Below, piece by piece: positions 1-9,631 of a DNA stretch of 64,000 nt. The position numbers and the translations under genes were made by a program. The stretch comes from Armigeres subalbatus (Eukaryota > Arthropoda > Insecta > Diptera > Culicidae), in the NCBI RefSeq assembly GCF_024139115.2, contig NC_085141.1:400651659-400715658 (forward strand), given 5' to 3'. Under the pieces are notes generated by a model. That model did no database searches and was not told the origin of the DNA. It saw only the letters and a program-made list of their open reading frames with translations. Every line of letters starts with the position of its first letter. The stretch's first letter is position 1.

Positions 1-650
1 CCCTTGTACAGATACAGAAAAATAATCCATTCAGAAGCCCAGATGGCTTTCCCATCTTCCTTTCCTTACAAAGGTCTAAAAAGAATCCGTTTGAAAGTAA
101 AGTCCAAAGTAATTTCGTTCAGAATTCCAACAAGGTTCCGTTTAAAAATCCATAAGAATTCTGTTTTGGAAGTCCAATATAATTGTGTTCATAGAATTGC
201 TTCCTGAATCCTAAATAGTTGCGTTCAGAAACCAAGATAAAGGCCTTGTTTTGGGTTTACGAATCGAGATTTCTTGGTTTTCTGAATGGAGCTCTTTTTG
301 ACTTTCGGAGGGAATTCTTCTGGGTTTTCTAATCGTTTCCTTTTGCGCTTGCTAACAAAATCCTTTTAGGGCTCCGGTAGGAAATCCCAGAAGTATTCTA
401 AAAGGAACCAGAAGCAGGCAAAGATTCCGTTCAGAAGCCCAGAACACTCAAATCGAAAGTCCATAAGTAGTTCTTACGAAAGTCCAAAAAGATTCCGTTC
501 GAAAGACCAAAAGTATTCCGATCGGAATTCTATAATGGTTTTGTCCAGAATCCCATCAGAATTCCGTTTGGAAGTCCAAAAGGATTTCTTTGGAAAGCCC
601 ACAGTGATTCCTTTCGAAACTCGAAGGAATCTCTGTAGTAGATTATAAAT
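1..650. repeat. Degenerate ~30-bp AT-rich repeat tract
   Basis: Variants of 'attccgttcgaaagtccaa' recur on the + strand every 25-40 bp, for example near 60, 120, 430, 490 and 550, with heavy divergence. No credible coding frame is present. It resembles the decayed short-unit tracts at 25.43-26.30 and 55.15-56.48 kb, but the unit differs. The origin is unknown. Confidence 0.6.
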
Positions 651-934
651 ATAACAAAAAGAATAATAAATAAATTAAAGAAAAATATATCTATTTCCTA
701 TAGACTTTTATTATTGGGAAATCGGACCTTTTCGATTGTTAGTCTACTTTTCTACACCTCGTACGTTCCACTCTTGATCTTGTTTAGGCGCAAACTTTCT
801 CCCTCATCATTTACCGTTAGGCGTACGTTTCCCTTCTTCTGTATGCTACAAGAGCGTCGTTGCATACGAACTCGCTGTGACATCAATTCGTTCATTGATG
901 CAACACCTATACATGTTGCAACATTTCTCGCGGT

Positions 935-968
935 TATAAAAGGATGCAACATCGAAGACCGTGTCATT
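935..968 (+). promoter_or_regulatory. TATA box plus initiator of the first Ty3 element
   Basis: TATAAAAG lies at 935-942 and an initiator-like TCATT at 964-968, a spacing of about 29 bp, which is standard for RNA polymerase II. It lies upstream of the gag leader, so it is the likely promoter in the 5' LTR or leader. The LTR ends cannot be fixed because no second copy is in the window; TGTTAG at 738 is a possible start. Confidence 0.5.
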
Positions 969-1123
969 CCATTGACGATTTTCGGAGCGAGCAGACCAGC
1001 AGCCCAGCAGCCAGCCCAGCAGCCAGCTCAGCAGTCATCAGCCAGCCCAGCAAACACCACCCACTAGAAGCAGCTCAGCAGAAGTGGTAGCGAGTTCGGC
1101 AGCAGCTTGAATGCTAAGAGCTG

Positions 1124-1276
1124 AGCGATAGGCCGCGGACCGACGATCAGCGCACCGAGCGATAGGCCTCGGACCGACGATCAGCGCACCGAGCGATAGG
1201 CCTCGGACCGACGATCAGCGCACCGAGTGATAAGCCTCGGACAATCATCGAACCGAGCGATTGGTCTCGACGGGTG
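1124..1276. repeat. 34-bp tandem repeat in the Ty3 leader
   Basis: About four head-to-tail copies of a GC-rich 34-bp unit (begins cgataggcctcggaccgacg, ends agcgcaccgag). The first three are nearly identical and the last is diverged. It lies between the TATA box and the first coding exon. A low-complexity agccagcccagc tract precedes it at about 1000-1050. Confidence 0.8.
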
Positions 1277-1395
1277 TACCTAAAACCTAGTTGCCGTGCC
1301 ATAGGAGCTTAGAAACCGCAGAAGCGCGTCATATTCTTTCGTTGAACAACAGTACCACTCAGTTCACTCAGTCGGTTCCGGCTACGAACCTTCCG

Positions 1396-3104
1396 ATGTC
1401 GGACCAAGGCAGCGAAATGCTGAGTCACGACAATGGCGCAGTAGATAAAGGCAGCTCCCTTCGCAGGTACGTTTTCTTGAAGTGAAGTGGAAAGAAATGA
1501 CAAAGTGTGAAGCAAACTTATCCAGATCATGCGATAGGTCTTGATTAAGGGAACAAAAAAGGTCTTTAATGACTTCGCAGAGCGAATGGCCTCCCGACAG
1601 TAGGTACGTGAATGGATCAAGTAAATAGGAAATACGAATAGATGTAGAAAGTGAAAATAATGTGTTTGGTATTATAGTAAGCGTTCCGTGCGAGAGGCCT
1701 TTTGTTTTGCGAAGAAAAAAGCATAGAAATATCATCTAACTCGATTGTACATTTTGCCTCCACCTTTTCCTATACAGTGAGTCATCGGAGGATGTAATAC
1801 ATTTCGTGAGACCACCAACTAAGCGCGCTCTCAAGAACCAACTACGAGCCGAACAGGCTAGAGTTGCTACATTGCTCGAACAAATCAAACAACTGCAAGA
1901 CGAAAACCAACAGTTGCGTGAACAGAATGCATTAACATTTGCCAGTGCTACAGTGGATAATGATGTTGTCGATGATAAGCTCCATTCTAAAGACTCGCAA
2001 CAATCCGATGAATCTAAATTTGTATCAAGCGTTCATCAACTTTCCATCTCTTCTTTGAATGTACCTGAGTGTAGATCGGATTCGGAAGGCGAGGGCATAC
2101 AGCGCCACACATTTGAAATGTGGCGAGATCTTCTCATTGATTCCATGAAACTGCTTGGAGTTCAGGACGAATCGATTATGTTCACCATTTTCAAAGTAAA
2201 AGCTGGCCAACAGCTTCTTGAAATTTTTAAGAACACAAAGGCAGATTCCCAAGCTCCAAATGCTGAGGAGCTGCCTTTTTCGAACGCTATGTATCGGCTG
2301 AAAAGTTATTTCGGTTCCGGTTCGGACGTCTTGCTCCAGAGACGAAGGCTTGCCGTTATGGATCAGAAACCTGACGAGTCGGATCTCTCCTACATTAGTC
2401 GAGTGGGGGCGATTGCTAGATTGTGCGACTTTGAACAAGGGAAGGAGTTTGAGCAAATTGTGAGCACTATCGCAGAACATGCGTTAAGAAAGGAAGTAAG
2501 AGCCATTGCCCTCAAGATGTTAAGCCGAAATGCTTCGTTTACGGACCTTGTGGACAAAATTCGAGAGTTAGAAGCGATTCGTCTAAATGAGGAGTTTTTC
2601 ATGAAGAAACAACAAAAGTCGGACCCTGCAGTGCTTGCCCCGGTACGCGCCGATTATCCACGCTATTCCGGATATCAACACAAGAGCTCTACGTACAATG
2701 TTCCAGACAGAAAGCACAGTCGCTTTACGAACAGTTCCGGACGATCAGTGAGACCGCGTTCAAACCAAAGCAGTGGCCGTCGTGAGTTCAACAGAAGCTA
2801 TACTCCACCTCGTGATAGAACGTTTGTCTTCTCGCGTGCAGAGAGATGCTGGAGGTGCAATAGTGTGTACCATATGCCGAGGGATTGCGATGCAGTAGAC
2901 AAAATTTGTCGTAATTGTGGTCAAGTTGGCCATATTGCTAGAGCTTGTTCCCGACGATTTCCCATGAGAACGACAACACACAAGAGATCTTCAGAAACAG
3001 ATCTGACAGATGCAGAACCCGATTCAAAGAGAATGGCAGCTATCGAGGCGCCGAAGCTAGAGGATGCCGATATCGAAGAAGTAAGTTCGCGTAAAGAAAA
3101 ATAA
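1396..3104 (+). CDS. Ty3/gypsy Gag, two exons (first element)
   Basis: Structural Gag of a Ty3/gypsy retrotransposon (Mag-like by general appearance). The main frame (about 1779-3104) has no ATG near its start. An ATG at 1396 opens a 71-nt exon, and a GT-AG intron at 1467-1777 joins it in frame (71 + 1303 nt = 458 codons to 3080). Seen: a coiled coil at about residues 50-78 (LLEQIKQLQDENQQLREQ), a helical capsid-like middle region, and two CX2CX4HX4C zinc knuckles at about 381-394 and 401-414. Without splicing at 3081 the frame reads seven more codons to a TAA (ending 3104). With splicing it continues into the protease. A tRNA-Ser-like primer site (TGGCGCAGTAGATAAAGG, about 1434) falls inside the first exon, which is odd. 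Family identity is firm; the exon model is inferred from frames and splice consensus. Confidence 0.8.
1467..1777 (+). other. Predicted intron 1 in the Ty3 leader/gag (311 nt)
   Basis: Donor CAG|GTACGT at 1466/1467. The acceptor follows a pyrimidine tract, ccttttcctatacag, ending at 1777. The upstream exon ends with two bases of a codon (AG) and the downstream exon supplies the third (T), so phase 2 matches exactly. The join gives the gag frame an ATG that it otherwise lacks. Confidence 0.6.
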
Positions 3105-3232
3105 TGTTGTAAAACGGAATATGCAATTGAATGTCATGAAGTTTTATTTGTTTGAAGCGATTTTTTTTGTATTTCTGTTAAATTTGATTGGAAAATATAA
3201 GTAATCCGGAAAATGTTTTTGTTCTTGTTTAG
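3081..3232 (+). other. Predicted intron 2 joining gag to protease (152 nt)
   Basis: Donor GTAAGT at 3081, immediately after the GAA codon ending at 3080. The acceptor is tttttgttcttgtttag, ending at 3232. Both sides are phase 0, and removal takes out the gag stop codon and joins gag to the protease frame at 3233. Usual Ty3 expression uses frameshifting or a single ORF. Here splicing would set the Gag to Gag-Pro-Pol ratio. Confidence 0.65.
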
Positions 3233-3622
3233 GTGACTCCCTCCGATATCTTTGAGTTAGCAACAGTATTCTCCGTTAAAGACGACGGAATTATTTCTGT
3301 AACTGTGGCAGGCATGAATTGCCAATTCCTCATTGACTCAGGGGCCCAGGTCAATACTTTCTCAGAACGGGACTTCCTTAAATTGAAGGCGAATGAAGCA
3401 TATCGAAAAGAAATTTATAGCTATCAAGAGAAGTCTGACCGTTCACTAAAACCATATGCTTCTGGTGAGGAGATTAGAGTGCTAGGTACATTCGAAGCTC
3501 CTCTGTACATTACGAACGATAGACCAGTTCTCCTCGAAAAATTCTACATCGTTAACGAGCGTTATTCATTACTTGGTAGATCGACATCAATTCGATATTG
3601 TGTACTTTTATTGGGCCTCAAA
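3233..3622 (+). CDS. Ty3/gypsy aspartic protease exon, interrupted
   Basis: Retroviral-type aspartic protease of the first Ty3 element. The active-site segment LIDSGAQVNTF has the catalytic Asp at about residue 35 of this exon. A second conserved patch (ERYSLLGRSTSI) lies near the end. No ATG is needed because the frame is entered from gag through the 3232/3233 acceptor. The frame stays open to 3622, where the hAT-type insertion begins. The few codons after that, up to a stop at about 3656, belong to the insertion. The natural continuation resumes at 9632 in the same phase. Confidence 0.85.
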
Positions 3623-4083
3623 CAGAGATGGCATTTCACCACAGTGTTTGCACTGTAACGCATGAGAAATGCAAAAATTGAGCATACAAACAATACTCAC
3701 CACACTTTATGCGACCCACTCTTTCTTTCGCTGGTGAGTTTACCGAACGCCGGTGAGTGTAGGTGCCTGCATGCTACAGTGCATGTGTGCCAAACTTGTG
3801 CTTAGAAAACGCTCGCACGCGCTCGGCTGCGTATTCACTGTCGTGTACACGCCAGTGTGCGCTCTTTCAGGATCGCAGCAGTAAATTGGTGCGATGTGGT
3901 AGAGATCGAATGTTTTATTTTAACCGTTAAGACGTTCTCGATCCTGAAACGCTCATGCAGGCTCGCTCGTGCTGTGTACCACGAGCGATGATTTTTTTTC
4001 ATAAATGTTGTACAAAATACAACATCACGCGTGCTCGAGTGTTAATTTCATTATAATGAATATTTAAGCTTTACTCCATAGAT

Positions 4084-5740
4084 CAGGCCTGCCCAACCTT
4101 CTCAAGTCACGGGCCAATTTTCAGAATTAACATCTGCTGGCGGGCCAAAAAAATATTCGACATTTTTTTAAATATTTTTTTAAAATTTTCTAATATATAA
4201 TATCGAGATATGAGTAGATAATATCTATTTGAAACATTTCGGATGCATTTTATAATTCACATCATGAAACGGTGTTAAGAACATTAACAATTTGTAACTG
4301 TGTTCTTTAAAATCAACAAGATGAGGGAAATGTATCGGTTATCAGAAACAAACTGTGCCAAATGTTTCGCGCTAATTTCGTTTCAAAATCTTTATTGTTG
4401 GATAATAAAAGTTCAACGTGTTGATCCGTGCCTTGCCGCTCGATGTTCAAGTCATTGAAATGATTGCTAATATCTACCAGTAAATCTAAGTCACTCGCCC
4501 ATGCAGTTCGAGCATTGGGTTTTCTTTATCTTGTAAAAATAATGCGACTTCGTTTTGAAAAGAATAAAATCTTCTATGGTCAAAGAAATTCGCAATAATA
4601 CAGCAAATCTCCGTATTCTGGTTCCATTTCCGACAACATCATTTAGAGCTGGTGGTTGTGAATCCCTCGCGTTGATAAAGTTTATAAACTTAATGACAAA
4701 CGTCAGTACTTCAGGAATATTAATCGTTTTCACTCTTAGACTCTCATGGTGAATAATGCAATGTGCGGGGAAGTATAACCATACCACTTTGATTGTTTTT
4801 CCCTTCTTAGAAGTGTCACAATGCCATTGTTCTTTTCCGTCATTGCCAGTGCCGGCCCATCAGATGTAAGGCCACTTGTAGGTTTTCAGATGAGTATACA
4901 AGCATCTTCATACAGGTTTGAACAGTTCCTCTCAGGTGTCAGGTCAGGATTTCTCTTTAATTTAAAGATGATCACCCATTCCCTTTATGAAACATGTTTT
5001 CAACATCAGTATTGACATCGATTGCGGGAGAGTAGAATTTGAAGCAAGTGGCTTTTCCACGTAACGTAGTTTTCAAATTATTTGCAAACTAATGCTACTG
5101 ATGGAGATATTTTTCTTAGAGCACACGATGCCGACAATAGCCGATGCGCATTCCTTAACAAGTTCTCCGTCCTAGAACAGTTTTATTCGCTTTGCCAGAA
5201 TTTCACTAACAGCAAAACTGGCCCGTATTGCATTTTCCGGCTTCATGTTTGTCACAGTGAAGAGAGTTTGGTGTTTCAATAATCCACTGTTCCACCAATA
5301 ATTTAAATCAATAATGGAAATTTAAATTAAATGAGCACCTTATCTTTAAAGCTCCCTTAACATTTGTTATGTTCCTTGTTCAAATATCGTATTTCGTAGG
5401 ATGCTTGTTTTCGTAATGTCGTTTCAAATCGTATTCCTTCAACACAGCTATATTTTCCGAACAAATTCAGTAAACCGGCTTTCAACGTGAAATTTTGTTT
5501 CAAATACGAAGAAAAGACACTATTGTAACACATAAAGTGAAGGGCTCGATTACCAGACTTATTTTTTTAAACCAGTGAAATCCTAAGTATGTATTAATAA
5601 ATTATAAAAAAAGAAGCTCCTCGAGCCACATAGCTAAGCTTGGGGCCGGTTATGGAGTAAATTCTACCACGGTGCGCGGGCCACAAAAAATTGAGTCGAG
5701 GGCCGCATCCGGCCCGCGGGCCGTACGTTGGGCAGCCCTG
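4084..5740 (-). mobile_element. Nested hAT element with 8-bp target duplication
   Basis: The termini are CAGGCCTGCCCAACCTT on the left and, reverse-complemented, CAGGGCTGCCCAACGTACGG on the right. Subterminal gcgggcc blocks are typical of hAT elements of the Charlie/ZBED-like group. The target CCATAGAT occurs at 4076-4083 and 5741-5748. At 1,657 bp the element is shorter than an autonomous one, and its transposase survives only in pieces on the minus strand. Confidence 0.85.
4380..4790 (-). pseudogene. hAT transposase relic (GTF2IRD2/ZBED-like)
   Basis: A minus-strand frame at 4787-4491 contains HCIIHHESLRVKT and FVIKFINFINARD. These match the CIIHQESL and IVNFIRA patches of GTF2IRD2/ZBED5-type hAT transposases. 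The frame continues degraded toward 4380 (ENPMLELHG and NDLNIE-like pieces). The N-terminal BED finger and most catalytic residues are not recognisable. Frameshifts and lost segments make it non-functional. It lies inside the 4084-5740 hAT element, in the expected orientation. Confidence 0.65.
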
Positions 5741-5845
5741 CCATAGATGGTTAGACGCTGGATGAATAGAAGAATAATGTTAAAATGGATACATTCAGTC
5801 AAACTATCGTTTTCACCAAATAAATGTAGCTGTTACTTATCTTAT

Positions 5846-6185
5846 TCTTCTTCAATGGCTCTACATTTCAACCAGAACTTGGTATGCTTTTCAACTTAGT
5901 GTTTTATTAGCATTTCCACAGTTATTAATTAAATGCTTTTCTTTGCCCGCCAACTGCATGAATATTGTGTGCCAAGTACAATGGAAACACTGTGCCCAAG
6001 GAGCCGAGAATGTTTCACGCTATCCAGTGACGAGTCAGCCAAGGCCTAAGGGCTGCAAGTTTCTTTAATAAAGACATATTGTTGTCATGTCTTCTGAAAA
6101 CATCCTTGGCCGGACCGAGAATCGGCCTTGTCATTTCAAGATTAACAATCCTACGCCTTTTCTCGCAAAGTTAACTGGATACCCC
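5846..6185 (-). mobile_element. tRNA-derived SINE (Feilai-related), degraded
   Basis: Minus-strand SINE. The reverse complement carries a Pol III B-box-like stretch in the accgagaatcg region, a conserved body (mirror of caatggctctacattccaac and gcccgccattgcatgagta) and a 3' gaagaag tail that appears on the + strand as cttcttc. The copy is diverged and has a small insertion near 6010-6100. The same family recurs at 6328, 7049, 41575, 46938 and 56632. Confidence 0.7.
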
Positions 6186-6327
6186 AAAAATGAAATGTAG
6201 ATATTATTCAATTCATCAGAGATTACAAGTTAATTGAATCAATGCATTATAAAGATAAGAAAACTCTCCATCATCATGCGGATACAGTGGACAACGTTAA
6301 CTTTACTATTGGTTATCCTCTTATGGC

Positions 6328-6463
6328 ATGTTCAATGCATACACTAGGCCCAGGGAGTCGCGAATGTTTCCCACCCGAAAAACATCCTAGACCGGACCGA
6401 GATTCGAGCTCGTTTTCTCCGGATTGGCAATCCTATGCTTTTGCTCGCGGCTAACTGGCCTGA
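6328..6463 (-). mobile_element. 5' head fragment of the same SINE family
   Basis: Only the tRNA-related head is kept: cctagaccggaccgagattc followed by ggattggcaatcctatgc. The body and tail are missing. It is separated from the 5846-6185 copy by about 140 bp of unassigned sequence. Confidence 0.6.
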
Positions 6464-6716
6464 CTTCTCACTCTATTCCTATTGACAATAAATGAAACAC
6501 TCCTTTGATGCAGATATATATTTCTTATATTCGAGGCTACTTTAGATTAAAGTTTCGCTATGTATATGGTTTACGCCATCTCCCAAAGGCACACGCCTTT
6601 TATTCAGTATCGGCTTCAAAAAAATTTCTCGGGTTACAGCAATTCCTACAACTTTTAATTACCACCTAATTTTTCTTCGAATTGTGCATTGTTTCGTGCG
6701 GTCAACAAAATATTAA

Positions 6717-6996
6717 CCTTCCGGAACTCGCATGATCCTGGATCACTCATGCAGTCCCGCTTCTGTTGATAAGGGGCCGTACACTAATTACGTATGCATT
6801 TTTTCTGGGTTTTTCAATCCCTCCTCCCCTCATGTAAGATTTTCCCATACAAATCATTTTTAATTTATATGGAACATAAGAAAACGGCAAACTCCCTCTC
6901 CCCCATAAGTGCTTACGTAATTATTGTACGACCCCTAACGACAAGCGTGCTTTTCCGAAGCTGTTGTAATTTTTACAACGGTGCGAGTCCCGGAAG
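6717..6996. mobile_element. piggyBac-type MITE with TTAA target sites
   Basis: TTAA|CCTTCCGGAACTCGCA at the left (6713-6716 TTAA) and, mirrored, TTAA|CCTTCCGGGACTCGCA at the right. Terminal inverted repeats of about 16 bp start with CC next to TTAA, which is the piggyBac signature. There is no coding capacity. A Harbinger-like MITE has inserted inside it. Confidence 0.7.
6773..6935. mobile_element. Harbinger-like MITE, TAA target (copy 1)
   Basis: A 163-bp element with ends GGGGCCGTACACTAATTACG and its inverted counterpart, flanked by TAA on both sides. A ttttcccatacaaat core and a pyrimidine-rich region lie between. It is nested in the TTAA-flanked MITE. Relatives lie at 7481-7643, 8434-8543 and 41468-43319. 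Confidence 0.7.
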
Positions 6997-7048
6997 GTTA
7001 AATTCAAAGTGTTCGTAATTTTTATTACCTGAGAGATTATCTGGACCC

Positions 7049-7326
7049 TTCTTCTTCTTCTTCTTCAATGGCTCTACATTCCAACTGGAACTTGGCCTAC
7101 TTTTCAAATTAGTATTCTATTAGCATTTCCTCAGTTATTAATTGAAAGCTTTCTATGCCCGCCATTGCATGAGTATGTATCTTGTGTGGCAAGTATAAGG
7201 ATACAATATGCCCAGGGTATCGAGAATGTTTCCAACCTGAAAACATCCTAGACCGGACCGAGAATCGAACTCGCCATCTCCGGATTGCCAATCCTACGCT
7301 TTTGCTCGCAATGCTACTGGAGACCC
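7049..7326 (-). mobile_element. tRNA-derived SINE, near complete
   Basis: The best copy of this family in the window. On the + strand it starts with a cttcttcttcttc tail, continues through aatggctctacattccaact and gcccgccattgcatgagta, and ends at the tRNA head, aatcgaactcgccatctccg then ctggagaccc. Its reverse complement holds a B-box-like gagttcgattctcgg. Confidence 0.75.
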
Positions 7327-7454
7327 TGAACCCTAGAAAATTAGTAAGCTCTGGCCTATCATGAAGTATAGTATTTATGACGAATTATAACTTATCTAGC
7401 CTAGACTGAGCAACTGTTTTGCTTTCTCGTATACCAAGAAGTAGCGAAAAGCCA

Positions 7455-7828
7455 ATATCATCTTCTTCTTATTGGCATTAGGGCCGTACACTTATTACAT
7501 AAGCACTTAAAGGGGAGGGGGTCTGTCATTTTCTTACGCTCCGTAATAAACAAAAAATAATTCAAGTGGGAAAAATCTTATATGAAGGGAGGAGGGGTTC
7601 GAAAAACCCAGAAAAAATGTTTATGTAATTAGTGTACGACCCCTTACTGCCACTGAGATTACCAAAATACAATTTTTGCATTCGTTTCCATGAGGCTAAC
7701 ACGATGATACTATTATGCCCGATACCCAAAAATTTCCTAGACCGGACCGGAAATCAAACCCAGCCACCTTCAGCATGGTCTTGCTTTGTACCCGCGCATC
7801 TCAGTGCACGGCTAAGGAAGCCCCGAAA
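7455..7828 (-). mobile_element. Feilai SINE fragment split by a MITE
   Basis: A minus-strand Feilai-type copy. The tail (atcttcttcttattggcat) lies left of 7480. The body and head (gaggctaacacgatgatact, then aaacccagccaccttcagca) lie right of 7646. A 163-bp MITE sits between them and part of the body is missing. Confidence 0.65.
7481..7643. mobile_element. Harbinger-like MITE, TTA target (copy 2)
   Basis: 163 bp, ends GGGCCGTACACTTATTAC and the mirrored GTGTACGACCCC, flanked by TTA at 7478-7480 and 7644-7646. It has the same length and family as the 6773-6935 copy but the opposite internal orientation (gggaaaaatcttatatg core). Confidence 0.75.
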
Positions 7829-7836
7829 AACCAATA

Positions 7837-8231
7837 CAGACCCCATTCGATTTTGGCAACAACCATTCGATTTTGGCAAGACAATTTTTTTTTTATTTTT
7901 GATATTGCTTTTAAACCACGTAAATATCGTAACCCTCTTAAAACAAATTGGTCAGACCCAAAAACCGACGTAAAAAAAGGCGAAAAAATCACTTAAGTTT
8001 TTTTTAAGATAATCGCCTAAATATCGAAATTTTCGTAAAAAAAATTGATTAGACCCCGAAACCGACAAAAAACAATTTAAGAAAAAAAGCGTGATTTTTT
8101 TTTGTTTAAACGTTAAGATTTCTAAATTAGCGTTAAGAAGGGTCACAATATGTGTAGCGTCACAAAAAGTGAAGAAATGTAATAAGAAACAAAAAATTTC
8201 CGAACGTGTTGCCAAAATCGAATGGGGTCTG
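7837..8231. mobile_element. TIR element, CAGACCCCATTCGATTTTGG ends
   Basis: Perfect ~22-bp terminal inverted repeats (CAGACCCCATTCGATTTTGG at the left, its reverse complement at the right) bound 395 bp of AT-rich non-coding DNA. An internal sub-repeat, ggtcagaccc / attagacccc, occurs twice. A TA precedes the left end but the right flank is TC, so the target duplication is unclear. Confidence 0.6.
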
Positions 8232-8340
8232 TCTATTCAATCCAAATACAGACTATGGGTTCAAAAGTTATGGCCGAAATACTATTATTATAATATACGA
8301 GAAAAACACCATTACCCCTAGGTGGATTTATCAGGGTTTT
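8232..8340 (+). repeat. Tail fragment of the 167-bp-array element family
   Basis: The segment with gttatggccgaaatactatt, acgagaaaaacaccatta and cctaggtggatttatcaggg matches the right end of the element at 26.31-27.08 kb. It is a truncated relic. Confidence 0.55.
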
Positions 8341-8419
8341 AAATTTAATTTCACCCATTTGTTTTTGGAATAAAAACGCAGTCGGTACTTAAATGGTCGG
8401 GATTGGTGGTCATATGGCT

Positions 8420-8543
8420 ACCACTTAGCCATTTTCTTACGTTTCATATAAATAAAAAAATATTTGTATGGGAAAAATCTTACATGGGGGGAGGGGGTTG
8501 AAAAACCCAGAAAAATGCTTACGTAATTTGTGTACGGCCCCCA
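8420..8543 (-). mobile_element. Half of a Harbinger-like MITE (copy 3)
   Basis: The right half only: gggaaaaatcttacatgggg, a G-rich run, aatgcttacgtaatttgtgt and the terminus acggccccc. The left terminus is absent. Same family as the copies at 6773 and 7481. Confidence 0.6.
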
Positions 8544-9290
8544 ATGCGTAAATGGAACCTTACCTTAAAAATGCCTTTAAAAATATCACTAGGTGTAATG
8601 AATCCTATGTTGTGATTATCAAACACAATTCCACCCTGTAGGTATTCGAGGCAACTGTACATATATATGGAATTTCCGTAGGCTTCGAAGAGATTTGATA
8701 AAAATATGGGGTTGCGGGTGGTATTCCAGCACCGGCTGAAAAACTAAAAATAGCAACATTTTTTGCTAAAATTCCTCTGTACTCTGTACTCCTTCGTTGT
8801 GCCCACTCGAGAATTTATGTTATAGCTACTTGCATTGGAACTTAAATATGTTCCAACGCGTGAAATTTACGTGAATTTTACTATTCATTGTAATTTCCAA
8901 ATTGTTAATATGTATGTGGGAAAATGATTAATATTCTTACGCTTTAGTATACTCCTCTAAGTTTTGATGTCCACTAATTGTCCAGTCAACATAGCGTGCA
9001 TGCTCTCTGTAGTACCCTGCATCGAAAGGGATCATGAATACATTTGTACTCGGTTTTTATTCCACGGTGCTCCGCGATGCTTTTCGTTCAAGTGAGTTGA
9101 ATGGAGGTGTTTAGACGTTTAATTGGAGTTCAATTCAAGCGTCTTGTCCACCCCACTTGCCTTGCATTATACGGCAGTTATAGAATTTGTAAATTTTCAG
9201 AAAAGACCGAAAAGTGCCGTGTGAGAAAATAATTCATTAGGGCAATCATAATGCTTTACATGAAAATGGATTAAGATAAGAACAATATTA
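8544..9290. other. Unassigned AT-rich sequence within the hAT insertion
   Basis: No recognisable gene, TIR pair or tandem repeat. Reading frames are short and broken. It may be the original interior of the hAT-type insertion. Confidence 0.4.
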
Positions 9291-9631
9291 TTTCCTAAAA
9301 AATTTCGCTACGAACTGCTCGGTTAACTCTATTAGCTCAGCAGTAATATTCACACAGAAATGCCACCGGCGCGTATACACGGACGTGCGCGCGGCTGCGT
9401 ATTTATCAGCACTCCCTGCAGTGCGTTTTATGGCCCTTTTCCACACTGCACTGTTCTGCTGTTGATTGTGCGCTCGGTTCATTTTGTTCGATCTTCTTTA
9501 TCATACACTTCTCCAAAGCTGTGGTGAATTCAAACGTAAGAGGCGTGCTCCCGTTCAAATGCAACGGTGCGTGTGAGTGTATTAAAATTTCTTTTCACCA
9601 CACTGAGGAGATGGACATCTCTGGCCTCAAA

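Larger units (their letters stand above)
3623..9623. mobile_element. hAT-type insertion, 6,001 bp, inside the Ty3 pol frame
   Basis: Left end CAGAGATGGC and right end ACATCTCTG are short inverted termini (CAGAGATG on both sides) of hAT type. The 8-bp target GCCTCAAA is present at 3615-3622 and 9624-9631. Both copies sit at the same codon phase of the Ty3 frame (Gly-Leu-Lys), so the insertion interrupts one open frame. The outer ~450 bp at each end is richer in CA/TG and GC, which is usual for subterminal hAT sequence. No transposase of its own is visible, so it is probably non-autonomous and enlarged by the nested elements listed separately. Confidence 0.85.

Noticed and set aside
1806..1808. 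GTG as the gag start
   Set aside because: GTG starts are not expected here; a spliced ATG exon at 1396 explains the frame better.
9521..9623. N-terminal part of the long RT frame as protein
   Set aside because: It is the terminal sequence of the hAT-type insertion, before the GCCTCAAA duplication.
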